Below, in pieces: positions 1 through 10,642 of a stretch of 64,000 nucleotides of DNA (the first letter of the stretch is position 1; every line of letters begins with the position of its first letter). Under the pieces are notes generated by a model. It saw only the letters and a list, made by a program, of their open reading frames with translations, did not search any database and had not been told where the DNA came from. The position numbers and the translations under genes were made by a program. The stretch is from Singulisphaera sp. GP187 (GTDB lineage: Bacteria > Planctomycetota > Planctomycetia > Isosphaerales > Isosphaeraceae). Location of the stretch: contig NZ_FSRB01000001.1 of assembly GCF_900129635.1 (NCBI RefSeq), forward strand, positions 4,007,501 through 4,071,500, given 5' to 3'.

Positions 1-1
1 G

Positions 2-1105
2 GGGAACGCCCAGGCCCGGTTCGGACTCGGCACGATCCAGTTTGTCCGCGCGGTCGAGCACCTGGTCCAGGGGTTTTATCAGCATGGGCTGCAACCCGAT
101 CTCTCCGGCGGCCTGATCCCATTCGCACGGTTACCGGTACCGGCGAACCCAAACCCCGCGCCGATCGCCTACGAAGACCTTCGCAAGCTCCTTGAGGAAT
201 TCATCGGCGACCTCGCCAAGGCAGAAAAAACACTCGGACGGGTCCAGGACGACGCGGTGAAGCTCCCCATCCGCTTCGGCCTGATCCGGCTCGATTTCGA
301 CGGCGACGGCAAGGCAACCGAGGACGAGACGCTCTGGAAGATCTACGCCCGGCTCAACGGTCAAGACAGACAGGCTCAGCCCAATGACGCAGGGGCCGAG
401 GCATTCCCGATCAGCTTCGACCGTGGCGACGTCGCCTGGTTGCGCGGTTATTGCCACCTCTTGATGAGCCTCTCCGACGTCTACCTGGCGCATGACGCCA
501 AGCAGCTCTTCGACCACACGGCCCACCTGTTCTTCGCCAAACCGAAAACGCCGTTCCCGTTCCTGAAAAACGATCCCCAAGGGCTCAACCCGATGGGAGC
601 GAACGGCCCCAAAGTCGGCCTGATCGGTGACCTCCTGGCATTCGTCCACCTGATCCACTTCCCGGTGAAGGAGCCCGCAAGAATGGAGTCGGCGCTCAAG
701 CACCTGGAGACGATGATCACCCTCAGCCGAGAGTCGTGGCGGGCTTACCTCGCGGAGACCGATGACGACCATGAATGGATCCCGAACCCGAAGCAGAACA
801 GCGTTTTGCCCAACGGTAAGGTGACCGGCGAGATGCTCAAGGGCTGGCTCGGCTTCCTCGACGAGGCCGAGGCGATCTTCGCCGGTAAGAAGCTCGTCCC
901 CTTCTGGCGCGACGCCGACAACCAAGCGGTGAACCTGCGTAAAGTCTTCACCGACCCGCGTGAGCTGGACCTGATCTTCTGGATCCAGGGAACGGCCGCC
1001 GCCCCTTATCTCGAGGTGGGACCCGTCACCCAGCCCGAGTTTTGGAGTCGGCTCCTCCGCGTCTTCCGAGGCGAATTCTTCGGGTTCGCGCTCTGGTTCA
1101 ACTAA
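2..1105 (+). CDS. Unknown planctomycete protein, 5' end outside window
   Basis: The reading frame is open from the first bases of the window to the TAA at 1103-1105, so the gene starts upstream and only about 367 C-terminal residues are visible. I do not recognise the family. One acidic loop, DFDGDGKATEDE, encoded near position 295, resembles an EF-hand or dockerin calcium loop (D-x-D-x-D-G spacing), so calcium binding is possible but unproven. The rest is mixed helical sequence rich in Trp, Phe and Leu with no membrane segment. The N-terminus is missing, so export cannot be judged. An ATG at 257 in the same frame is internal, because the upstream codons translate into continuous protein-like sequence. 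The gene is followed by a 380-bp gap holding a palindromic repeat. Confidence 0.7.
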   Translation, partial: GNAQARFGLGTIQFVRAVEHLVQGFYQHGLQPDLSGGLIPFARLPVPANPNPAPIAYEDLRKLLEEFIGDLAKAEKTLGRVQDDAVKLPIRFGLIRLDFDGDGKATEDETLWKIYARLNGQDRQAQPNDAGAEAFPISFDRGDVAWLRGYCHLLMSLSDVYLAHDAKQLFDHTAHLFFAKPKTPFPFLKNDPQGLNPMGANGPKVGLIGDLLAFVHLIHFPVKEPARMESALKHLETMITLSRESWRAYLAETDDDHEWIPNPKQNSVLPNGKVTGEMLKGWLGFLDEAEAIFAGKKLVPFWRDADNQAVNLRKVFTDPRELDLIFWIQGTAAAPYLEVGPVTQPEFWSRLLRVFRGEFFGFALWFN

Positions 1106-1485
1106 GCCACTACTCTCGGTTCTTTCATAATTTCTGAGGGACGACCGGATGGGTGGAATGGCCGCTGAGTGCCTCCGGCGCGTTCGTTGACATCGCTGCG
1201 AAGCAGATGGACATGGTCTTCCTTAATATTGAATGATGTGCAAGCCCTGGGTGCCACGGGTTGTACTCAACCCGTGAGCCAAAAACCTGGGCAATCGCTC
1301 ACGGGTTGAGTACAACCCGAGGCACCCAGTGGGCTATGCATCCCCGCAATCACCCATCAGAAAATCAAAGTAAACCGAGACCAACGGCTTAGAGCCGAGC
1401 CCCAACCAGGACCGGCCGTGCTCCGGGTGGAGGCGAGGTCAAGAACGACGACCGGCCACTTCAGAACTCTCAGAGTGAGGTCCAA
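1106..1485. other. Intergenic stretch with one palindromic repeat
   Basis: No gene is supported here. The stretch carries the family-A palindrome at 1247-1329, and just before the S9 peptidase start a Shine-Dalgarno-like GAGTGAGG at 1473-1480. The remainder shows nothing I can interpret. Confidence 0.6.
1247..1329. repeat. Family-A palindromic repeat (REP/MITE-like), copy 1
   Basis: Two arms of 32 nt (1247-1278 and 1298-1329) are inverted copies of each other. They start CTGGGTGCCACGGGTT and end AACCCGAGGCACCCAG, around a loop of 19 nt. Each arm holds a smaller inverted repeat (CGGGTTGTAC...CAACCCG type), so the unit can fold as a cruciform. The same 83-bp unit is found at 30484-30566 with its loop in the opposite orientation, and a diverged relative lies at 42329-42425. 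It has no coding capacity. It could be a non-autonomous mobile element or a REP sequence. Confidence 0.85.
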
Positions 1486-3432
<1,947 letters not shown>

Positions 3433-3541
3433 TACGGAAAATCCGCGATCGCCACGAAACGAAGGGCACGGTCAGGCGTTCAGGACCGGTCGGAGATCTC
3501 GACCGAACCCGAGCGTCTGATCCCGTGATGTGGCGATGCGC

Positions 3542-4960
3542 TCAAGCGTGGCGGAACCGCGAAGGGCGCGGGTGCGTGGCGTGTAACGGCTGCCGCAGAT
3601 GCGATGACTGGCGGGGATGCAGCGGCTGGCGGAACCGCGACGACTGCCGCCGCGGGGTTGCCAGCAAGGCATCAGCATAAGAAACACCTTGACCATCGCC
3701 CAGCTTGATGGCGATCACCTGAGAATCGGGGGTGTCATCCCCCTGATTCGGGCCCATCTGATTCCGAAGGAAACGCAGAGGCCGACGCATGTCCTTCGGC
3801 GTCATTTCAGGAGACCATCCATTGACCCCCTGGTCGGGCTGCTGCGCCACCGTGGTATCGTAGGGGGTGATCGGAGGGAGGTAACTGTTGCCAAAGTTGA
3901 TCAGCAATCCGAAGGCGCCATTCTCACCGGGGCCGGACTTCGCCGCCTTGGCGACCAGGTAGTAGGTCTCGCCCGGGACAACGTTGTTCACCGTGAAGGA
4001 GATGGTCGCCCCGTAGAGGCCAGTGCCAGTAACCGTGCCGAGGGTCTGCTGCGCACTGTTGACGACGCTCAGCCGGGGCGTGAGCGAGCTGAGGAGCGAC
4101 GACTGCATCGTCACCGTCATCGTCCCGGTCGTCGTGCTGGGCACGGTCACCTTGTAATACTCAGGGTTGGCAAGTTTCGTCACGTACCCAAAGGCATAGG
4201 ACACCCGGCCTTGCGGATCGATCAGCGAGGACAGGTCGATGGCGGAGGAAAGCCCCACGTTGTTGGGAGTCGCGTCGGCCGGCACCGGTCCGTAGAGGTA
4301 TTGAATTCCCGAGGTGTCATCCGACTGCAGGGTTTGCTTCATCCCGTTATAATAAGAGTACATGTCGGCAGTGGCGATCGCCGAGTGGCCCATGCCCAGC
4401 GAGTGGCCGATTTCGTGAATGGCGACCGACAAGAGGTCGTAGTCATTGTTGATCTTCCACAACTGGGAGGTGTTCATCACGATGTCGCCGGCATCGGGAC
4501 CACCATTGATCGGGGGCGGCAGCAGAGCATAGCCCAGGTAGCCCATGCTCATCGGAGTGCCGCCGATCCGGATGTCGCCGTAGCGGGGATCATTTTGCTG
4601 ATTGCCCACTCCACCGACCGGATCGCCCGAGTCGGGGACTTCGACGATGTTGAAGCCTGCGACCTGCTGCCAGATGGCGGCCGCTTTGCGAAACTGGTCC
4701 TGCCACGTGGTGGTGGGAGCGATGGCGTTGAGCGACTGGAACAGGTTACTGGGCACCCCACCGATGCTTGTGCCGTCGGGCATGAAGCTGTAGGTGATCC
4801 GAATGGGGTAGTACCAGTGTCCGCCGTTGGCGGTGGAGAGCAGTTTCCGATCTTCGAGGCCTTCAACAGCGGGGCAGAGTGTCCGAGCACGGGCACGGTC
4901 TCGGTCTCGGTCTCGAATCCGACGTACAGCGTCGCGGCATCGGGCGGTGATGCGATTCAT
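3542..4960 (-). CDS. Secreted matrixin-like zinc metalloprotease
   Basis: About 472 residues. The zinc site HEIGHSLGMGH (His182, 186 and 192 in this numbering) is the extended metzincin signature HExxHxxGxxH; a Met a little further on (ADMYSYYNGM) may form the Met-turn. This makes it a matrixin/M10-type peptidase of roughly 170 residues, followed by a beta-rich domain that resembles a pre-peptidase C-terminal domain (ETYYLVAKAA region). The N-terminus is Arg/Asp-rich and holds GLEDRKLLS, matching the LEPR-XLL-type motif at the start of many planctomycete exported proteins. The start is the second of two adjacent ATGs (4960), 7 nt from an AAGGAG site; 4963 is the alternative. The last 35 residues are an odd Arg/His/Gln-rich tail encoded by short imperfect DNA repeats. 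Confidence 0.85.
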   Translation of the reverse strand: MNRITARCRDAVRRIRDRDRDRARARTLCPAVEGLEDRKLLSTANGGHWYYPIRITYSFMPDGTSIGGVPSNLFQSLNAIAPTTTWQDQFRKAAAIWQQVAGFNIVEVPDSGDPVGGVGNQQNDPRYGDIRIGGTPMSMGYLGYALLPPPINGGPDAGDIVMNTSQLWKINNDYDLLSVAIHEIGHSLGMGHSAIATADMYSYYNGMKQTLQSDDTSGIQYLYGPVPADATPNNVGLSSAIDLSSLIDPQGRVSYAFGYVTKLANPEYYKVTVPSTTTGTMTVTMQSSLLSSLTPRLSVVNSAQQTLGTVTGTGLYGATISFTVNNVVPGETYYLVAKAAKSGPGENGAFGLLINFGNSYLPPITPYDTTVAQQPDQGVNGWSPEMTPKDMRRPLRFLRNQMGPNQGDDTPDSQVIAIKLGDGQGVSYADALLATPRRQSSRFRQPLHPRQSSHLRQPLHATHPRPSRFRHA

Positions 4961-5532
4961 CATAAACTCCTTGGTGCGTCGAACCTTGAGGTCCGAGGCC
5001 TCGGACTGAATTCAGTCCATGTTCGGCCTTTGACGACCGATCCTTGAGGCGCTCACCGAAATCTTCCCTACGTGTCGGAACCACTCTTCCGCCACAAGAA
5101 GAGTATTACCTATTCCGATCGCCGCGGAACGTCCGCGATCCGATCGGGGAGCCTCGATCGCCACCAGCCGGTCATCATGAATCGGTCGACTTCGAGATCA
5201 CTCCCTAAACTCAGTTGCAATTTCCCTCGTCAACCGGGCAGGAATTCTCTGCCTTTTCCCTCAGCTCGCATGAAAAAACGAACGGTGTGTCAGGAAAAGC
5301 TCAGTGTTTGCTCACCACGCCCAAACATTCCGCCGACTTCTACTTAGTAAACTTTTCGGACGAGGCAATCGGTCATCAGGGTATCTGGCCCTCGGAGGGT
5401 CCTTGTAAGATGCGTCGTCGTCGGGTGATAGTGACAACTATCGGGACGCGACTAAGGACCCCCGATGAATCAGACCCCTAGCCTGCGCACTGTCAAGCCG
5501 GTGCAACCTCTTCAAGTCTGAGGGGCAAGGCG
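4961..5532. other. Divergent intergenic region
   Basis: A gap of about 570 bp between the divergently transcribed metalloprotease and ECF sigma factor genes. It should hold both promoters, but I cannot place them with confidence. Short open frames here lack coding character. An AGGGGCAAGG ribosome-binding site precedes the sigma factor ATG. Confidence 0.5.
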
Positions 5533-6126
5533 ATGGACGTGACCAACGAGAACCTCGGCCACTTGATCGACCAGGCCAAAGCGGGCGACCAGGACGCGAT
5601 CCAGAGCCTGCAACGCTTTGAAAACGACATCCGGATGATGGTTCGTGTCCGATTGCCCCGGCCGCTCCGGTCCCAGTTTGATTCGATGGATTTTGTCCAG
5701 GATGTCTGGCATAGCTTTTTCCGAATTTTCAATCACGATCCGGAGCGGTTCGCGCAGGTCCGCGACCTCCGCGGTTATCTCGCGGGAGTGGCACGAAACA
5801 AGGTCGTTGAAGAATACCGGCGACGCTCGCTGACCCAGAAGTACGACGTGGAGCGCGAGGAACCGCTCTACATCCGTCGGGGAAATCGCGACATCCCGCG
5901 GGAACTCATTGCCTCAGACCCCACGCCCAGCCAGGATGCCCAAGCCAGGGAGCGGCTCGACCAACTCCTCGAAGGGCGAAGCCCCCGCGAGGCGGAGGTC
6001 ATCGAGCTTCGGCGTCAGGGCCTGACGTTCGAGGAAATCGCCGCGCAAACCGGGTTGCATGAACGCACCGTGCGCCGGGTCATCGAAACGATCCGTCGAC
6101 GCATGGATGCTCGCAAGGACCCATGA
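5533..6126 (+). CDS. ECF-type RNA polymerase sigma factor
   Basis: A 197-residue sigma-70 family factor of the extracytoplasmic-function type. Region 2 lies in the first half (SMDFVQDVWHSFFR, the core-binding and -10 recognition helices). Region 4 is a helix-turn-helix near the C-terminus (TFEEIAAQTGLHERTVRR), with the usual S-P-R-E-A-E-V-I-E-L lead-in. The linker of about 60 residues is long and charged, as in many planctomycete ECF groups. No anti-sigma gene is adjacent: the next gene downstream is a small unknown protein on the opposite strand. Control is therefore unclear and may be transcriptional or by phosphorylation. The ATG is preceded by AGGGGCAAGG. Confidence 0.93.
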   Translation: MDVTNENLGHLIDQAKAGDQDAIQSLQRFENDIRMMVRVRLPRPLRSQFDSMDFVQDVWHSFFRIFNHDPERFAQVRDLRGYLAGVARNKVVEEYRRRSLTQKYDVEREEPLYIRRGNRDIPRELIASDPTPSQDAQARERLDQLLEGRSPREAEVIELRRQGLTFEEIAAQTGLHERTVRRVIETIRRRMDARKDP

Positions 6127-6280
6127 TTGCACAAAGGGGTTCGTTGCCAGGCAAGCCGGGAGACTCGACGGATCTGCCCGCACCTCGGTTCGCGGAGTGG
6201 CCCCGGAGAGGGTCGAGGCGCGTCACGCAAGCAGGTCATCGCACGGTTTGGGCCGGAAACGCGGCCGATCGAGCCTTCAA

Positions 6281-6640
6281 TCAAGAGGATCTGAGAGGGA
6301 CCTGCTCCTCGTTGAGCTTGCGATATCCCAAACCCTGTAACACCTCAAGCACTTCACTCCAGGTTGGGAACATTCGCCCACTCTTTTGCTGATAGTCCTC
6401 AATCGCCTCCCGGAATTCTTGCTCGGCGCTCCCGGATGACTCGGCCGAACCCGGACGACGCCCACTTGCCTGCGCTCGGGCCGATGCTAACCGACTCGGC
6501 AGGTCGCGGGAGCCAACACGGCGATCGGTTGCGGAAGACGTCCCCTCCTGGCCATTTTTCCGCTCACCCGAAGCCAAGGGCAAGGCTTGGCGGCGACTCG
6601 ATTGAAGTCCGGACATCATGCACCCCCCTTGACGCTGCAC
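6281..6640 (-). CDS. Small conserved-looking protein of unknown function
   Basis: 119 codons. The N-terminal 75 residues are low-complexity (Arg, Ser, Gly, Gln) and probably disordered. The C-terminal 40 residues are compact and protein-like: QEFREAIEDYQQKSG, then RMFPTWSEVLEVLQ and GLGYRK. That segment looks like a small helical domain with a conserved Trp. I do not recognise a named family. In-frame ATGs at 6640, 6619 and 6616 are all possible starts. It converges on the sigma factor gene, 155 bp away. The coding call rests on the quality of the C-terminal segment and on frame-consistent GC-rich third positions. Confidence 0.6.
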   Translation of the reverse strand: MQRQGGCMMSGLQSSRRQALPLASGERKNGQEGTSSATDRRVGSRDLPSRLASARAQASGRRPGSAESSGSAEQEFREAIEDYQQKSGRMFPTWSEVLEVLQGLGYRKLNEEQVPLRSS

Positions 6641-6836
6641 CCTGCGGTGCGAGTTCCCCCAGCCCGTTCCGAAGAACGGGGGCTCTTCCCCGAAGAACCA
6701 AGCAAATGGTCCACCCGGTTGGCATTATGGGCAAGATAGACAACTTACGGCAACCGGATTCCCCAATTTCTTGCGTAAATCATCCAGGGAAACCGCCGAG
6801 GGAGGCGAACTGAATGCGTGGATGGAAGATGGAGGG

Positions 6837-7061
6837 CTATCTCAATTCCGTGGGGCCGAGAACGGCACCGACCCATCCGAGTCCGGGAACATGGCTGACT
6901 TGGGAGGGCTTGGCGGCCGAATCCAGCCGTTCCCATTCGGCGTCGGACCAGATCCGAACTTCGCAGAGGGTGTCGCCCACGATGCAGTAGACGGGCGTAG
7001 TCGACGATTTAGCGGGACGGCTCTGCTTACGTTGAGGGGGGAGATTACTGGGGATTATCAT
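6837..7061 (-). CDS. Small Trp-containing protein of unknown function
   Basis: 74 codons. The region PVYCIVGDTLCEVRIWSD followed by AEWERLD, and the end PGLGWVGAV, are strongly protein-like, with three Trp residues and alternating hydrophobic/charged spacing. I do not recognise a family. The gene is isolated, upstream of 6281-6640 on the same strand, with about 200 bp between them. I rate it probable rather than certain because of its size. Confidence 0.5.
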   Translation of the reverse strand: MIIPSNLPPQRKQSRPAKSSTTPVYCIVGDTLCEVRIWSDAEWERLDSAAKPSQVSHVPGLGWVGAVLGPTELR

Positions 7062-7411
7062 CGTGGTTTAGCTTCCCGATAAGGCACGCCGTTGTGCCGT
7101 CAACAGTCGTTGACGATTGACGTCACGACAGCAAAGGATCGCGGATTTTATAAGACTTAAGCGTGATCGCCGATCGGTCTATGTTCATTATCGCCATAAA
7201 CCGATTTCTTGTTAACACATTTCGGCGGCAGATCAACGAAATTTAGAACGGTTTCCCTGTTTTGTCCAGTCGGACCTCGCGGCCGGCGATCGTTCCGCGA
7301 AGAATCAGGTTTTGCTCGCGGAATGGAGAGCCGGATCGGAGTATAATCGAGGCTCGATCTCCATGCATTGGTGTTGATTCCGGCTTGGCAAAATGAGAGG
7401 GAGACGGCCCG
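7062..7411. promoter_or_regulatory. Intergenic region with a -10-like TATAAT before the ferritin-like gene
   Basis: A gap of about 350 bp with lower GC than its surroundings. TATAAT at 7342-7347 lies 65 bp upstream of the ATG at 7412 and could be a -10 element; I see no good -35 at the right spacing. GAGAGGGAGA just before the ATG is the likely ribosome-binding site. Confidence 0.35.
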
Positions 7412-8857
7412 ATGACGGCGTCGAGCAAGATCGCGAGCTATCAGTCGTATCGGGGCGTGCCGAGTCTGGCGGGCCTGGCGACCATGACCGAGGCGACTCG
7501 CCCCGGACTTGGGATCGAGGCCTGCGTCACCCGTCTCAAGCGGTTTCACTATGCGTTCCGGCGGCTCCACGAGATTTTCACCGCCTGGATCACCGCCGAA
7601 CCAATTTACGAGATCAAGACGGCGTTCTCGCTCCACGCGTATCTCTGCTCCGAGCATGTTTTGGCTCTCCGCACCCGGGTGGGCGAAATGCGTGAGCCCC
7701 CGCTGGGCCTGGAAGTCGTGCCTGATCCGGCCTTAGAGCTGCTTTTCAATGAAATTTTCGCCGCTCCCACGACTGGGGAACGGCTGGTGGGGCTCTACGA
7801 AAAGGCCCTGCCCGCGCTCGACGCGGCCCTGGCGCGGCACATGGCTGACACGAACCCGCTCACCGATGCTCCCTCGGTGCGCGTCTGCCGCTTCGCCCGG
7901 CTCGAGTTGGCGGACATGATCGATTTCGGCGTGCGGAGCCTCGCCTGCCTCGTCGACGACGAGGCACGACGGGCCATGGAGCCCTGGTCGCGATTGCTCG
8001 ACGATTGTCTGGCCGTCAGCGGAGGGGTCGACGGATCCGCGCCCGCGCGGCCTGCGGGCCAAGCGATCGCGCCACTTCACTCGGCGACCCCCTATGTCTA
8101 CGACCCGGTCCCCCGCCGCGACGAGCGGTTTCAGGACCTCTACAACCAGGGAGTCAACCCCGAGGCGTTCCTCTACGACCCGGCGTTCGACCCGCGGTCC
8201 AAGACGCTGATGATGCTCTTCAAGCGGCTCCGCGAGATCGACGTGCCGGAAATGATGGCGAGCATTATCCACGAAACCAAGGGGAAACCCTGGAATTACT
8301 ACCGCGACATGAGTCGCCAACTCTGGGACGAAGCGCGACACGCCATGATGGGCGAGGTGGGCTTCGCCGCTCTCGGGATCGACTGGAAGGTCGCGCGAAT
8401 CACGCACAACTGGTCACTTCGCCTCAATACCGAATGCACGCCGATCGAGCGGCACGCGGTGCTCTACTTCATCGAGCAAGGTCTGATGGCCAAGACCGGC
8501 AAGCGCTACGAGTGGGAGGTGGGGGTTCAGTCAGGCGACCCGCTCATCGCGACGATCCAGGACTTCGACTGGGCTGACGAGGTCCTCCACGCGTCGCTCG
8601 GCCGGGAATGGTACATCCCCGAGTTCGGCGACCGAAAGCAGGCGATCGACTACGGCGACCAGTGCTGGTCGAAGATCCTCAGCAACTGGACCACGGTCTA
8701 CGACCAGGGGCTGACCCGGCACGAAAACTGGTGGCCCGAGATCTACCAACAGGCGTGCGCAACCTGGGGCATTGCCGCCGATCCCCAGGTGCTCGCCTAT
8801 CGCGAAACCTACGAGACCCAGCGGGCCGACCTCAAGGCCGTGTCAGGCAGTGGATGA
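7412..8857 (+). CDS. Ferritin-like diiron protein of unknown function
   Basis: 481 residues. The C-terminal half carries the full ligand pattern of a carboxylate-bridged diiron four-helix bundle: Glu288 (SIIHETKG), Glu307/His310 (DEARHAMM), Glu355 (YFIEQG) and Glu390/His393 (ADEVLHASLG), i.e. E...ExxH...E...ExxH. Residues 1-210 are helical and carry no motif I recognise. Members of this superfamily are oxygenases, oxidases, peroxide-handling proteins or ribonucleotide reductase R2-like proteins; the substrate cannot be told from the sequence. No signal peptide is seen, so it is probably cytoplasmic. The gene stands alone between a TATAAT-like element and a palindromic repeat, which gives no help with function. 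Confidence 0.75.
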   Translation: MTASSKIASYQSYRGVPSLAGLATMTEATRPGLGIEACVTRLKRFHYAFRRLHEIFTAWITAEPIYEIKTAFSLHAYLCSEHVLALRTRVGEMREPPLGLEVVPDPALELLFNEIFAAPTTGERLVGLYEKALPALDAALARHMADTNPLTDAPSVRVCRFARLELADMIDFGVRSLACLVDDEARRAMEPWSRLLDDCLAVSGGVDGSAPARPAGQAIAPLHSATPYVYDPVPRRDERFQDLYNQGVNPEAFLYDPAFDPRSKTLMMLFKRLREIDVPEMMASIIHETKGKPWNYYRDMSRQLWDEARHAMMGEVGFAALGIDWKVARITHNWSLRLNTECTPIERHAVLYFIEQGLMAKTGKRYEWEVGVQSGDPLIATIQDFDWADEVLHASLGREWYIPEFGDRKQAIDYGDQCWSKILSNWTTVYDQGLTRHENWWPEIYQQACATWGIAADPQVLAYRETYETQRADLKAVSGSG

Positions 8858-8891
8858 CACGGTATATGAGGGGTGCACGATCGGATTTTTC

Positions 8892-8972
8892 CCGTAAGGG
8901 TGGGCACAGCCCACCATCCCGATCTCCTTGCCAAAAGGGAGGTTAAGATGGTGGGCCGTGCCCACCCTACGG
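8892..8972. repeat. Family-B palindromic repeat (GTGGGCAC type)
   Basis: Inverted arms at 8892-8917 and 8948-8972. The left reads CCGTAAGGGTGGGCACAG and continues to CCCACCAT; the right begins ATGGTGGGCCGTGCCCACC. The spacer is about 30 nt. The pair lies just after the ferritin-like gene and before the convergent secreted-protein gene, so it could also act as a terminator, although no T-tract follows. A partial relative lies at the end of the window (63966-63985). Confidence 0.75.
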
Positions 8973-9052
8973 AAATCGTTGAACCAACGATAGGCTTCTC
9001 GCTCACCCTTGGGGGCGAGCGAGAAGTACGACGAGGTGAGCGTAAGCTCGGA

Positions 9053-10189
9053 TCACTTCGGGGCAGGCGCGGGGGCGGGGGCGGGGGGCGCTGGCTTCGT
9101 GCTCGGCTTGCGGTCGAGAACCTCCAGGGGCATCTCCGCGAAGAAGTCCGAGGCGCGGGAGTCGCCATTCGTGTCGACCTTGGCCACGGTGCCCTCAAGA
9201 GACGCCGCCGCCTCGTCACGGGCCTTCACCAGCAGGGGATACAGCGTGGTGTTGACCTCTTGCTGGCGGGGGCCGTTGGCAACTCCGAACCGCAGGTTGT
9301 TCGCACTCATGAACGTCAAGAGCTCGGACAGCGTGACCTCGGGACGCGACTCGACCCCGGCCAGAAGGACGTTGATCGCCGGAGTCTGCAGCATTCGGGT
9401 CAGCCCGAAGAGGGCCTTGAGATAGCGCTCGGCTTCGGTGCGCGGGCGAGTCCCCCGGGGGAGCGTCTTCTCGACCTTGTCGCGCATCGCATGGATCACC
9501 CCTTGTGCTTTCTCAAGCGTCGCGGGATCGAACTGGCCCTTCTCCTCATTCTGCGCGCGCAGTTCCGCGGCCAGTTCCTTCAGATTCGCGCGATCGGTCG
9601 CGAACGGCTCGGTTTTCAGCGACTCGGGCAGGCCCCCCTTGGTCAACTGATCGACGCTGACCGTGATCGCCGCCGACGCATACTGAAACGGAATGTCCCG
9701 AATCAGCGTGCCGGGCACCTTGACGCTCGTGGCCTTCAGGCTTCGGAAGTAGACGCGCGGGTCCAACACCTCGTCCAGCGCCACGTTCAACGCGTCGCCT
9801 CGCTGGATGTCGCGTGGCTCGGGGTTGTCCCTCAGTCGGCGGGCCACCGCTTCGCGGGCCTGGTTAATCCCTTGACGCTGGCGGGCGAGCCGTTCGTGAT
9901 AGCGGCGATTGGCCTCTTGCTGCGACTCCCAGACGTACTGGTTCCAGCGCATCGCGGTATCGGCATTGATCGAATTGGCCACGGCCGTCTGCTGGTTGTA
10001 GACGCCAGCCCCCTCGGCGAACGCCCCGAGTCCTCGGGCGACATCCCCCTGGACGGTCCCGACTCCGCCGCCCCAGCCGCCCCAGCCCCAACCACCGTAG
10101 CCACCGGGATAGTTGAATTGCGCGTTGGCCGAAGTCCCGTGCACGGCAACAACAGCCAACATGACGATTAGACGACGGACCCAGAGCAT
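9053..10189 (-). CDS. Secreted protein of unknown function, Gly/Trp-rich start and Pro-Ala tail
   Basis: 378 residues. It has a hydrophobic N-terminal signal peptide ending near ANAQF, then a Gly/Trp/Tyr-rich stretch (GGYGGWGWGGWGGG), then a largely helical, charged body, and a C-terminal run of Pro-Ala pairs. Near the C-terminus KVDTNGDSRASDF resembles a single calcium-binding loop. I do not recognise an enzyme motif; a structural or envelope role is plausible. The ATG at 10189 has GGGAGAG upstream at good spacing, and an earlier in-frame TTG has no support. The family appears restricted to planctomycetes as far as I can judge, but that is from memory. Confidence 0.75.
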   Translation of the reverse strand: MLWVRRLIVMLAVVAVHGTSANAQFNYPGGYGGWGWGGWGGGVGTVQGDVARGLGAFAEGAGVYNQQTAVANSINADTAMRWNQYVWESQQEANRRYHERLARQRQGINQAREAVARRLRDNPEPRDIQRGDALNVALDEVLDPRVYFRSLKATSVKVPGTLIRDIPFQYASAAITVSVDQLTKGGLPESLKTEPFATDRANLKELAAELRAQNEEKGQFDPATLEKAQGVIHAMRDKVEKTLPRGTRPRTEAERYLKALFGLTRMLQTPAINVLLAGVESRPEVTLSELLTFMSANNLRFGVANGPRQQEVNTTLYPLLVKARDEAAASLEGTVAKVDTNGDSRASDFFAEMPLEVLDRKPSTKPAPPAPAPAPAPK

Positions 10190-10642
10190 CAAAATCTCTC
10201 CCTTCGCGTACGACGAGAACCGTCTTAACTCGAGCCCGAGGGCGAGCGTCGCAAACGCAATTTCACGTGAGAGTCAACTCACGTTTCGCTACCAGCCAAC
10301 CGTTTCGACCAGACGCCCGTCACCCGGTCATGGGTGCAATCCTAACCCCAGGGACGGGCAATGACAACGGTCGATCGGCCTCTTTCCGATTCGGGCCGCC
10401 CCTGCCCGGCGCAAGGCGAGGCTGCCGGCTCGGGCTGCTCCAGAATCGCCGAGCGGAGGTCAGAATCGACCGGATTCCGGAACGGAGAACTGACGTGGTC
10501 ACGTCCATCCGAAAAGGTTGGGCCCGCTCCAAAGGTCCAGCCGTCAGGAAGCACGGAGGTAGCCTGGGGCCTATAATACGGACCAGGTCGTTCTCCTCAC
10601 GACGACTTCATTCCCATTGCCCTTTTGACTGGAGCCCTCTCC
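10190..10642. promoter_or_regulatory. Divergent intergenic region with TATAAT before the redoxin gene
   Basis: About 450 bp without a convincing gene. TATAAT at 10572-10577 lies 66 bp upstream of the redoxin ATG and is a candidate -10 element. The open frames covering this stretch are shadows that run into the redoxin gene in another frame. Confidence 0.35.

Noticed and set aside
3617..5047. 476-codon plus-strand open frame
   Set aside because: Mirror of the metalloprotease gene, which has the full zinc motif and a good ribosome-binding site.
5072..5481. Two short plus-strand frames before the sigma factor
   Set aside because: Composition is not like the surrounding genes and neither has a ribosome-binding site; the region is better read as promoter DNA.
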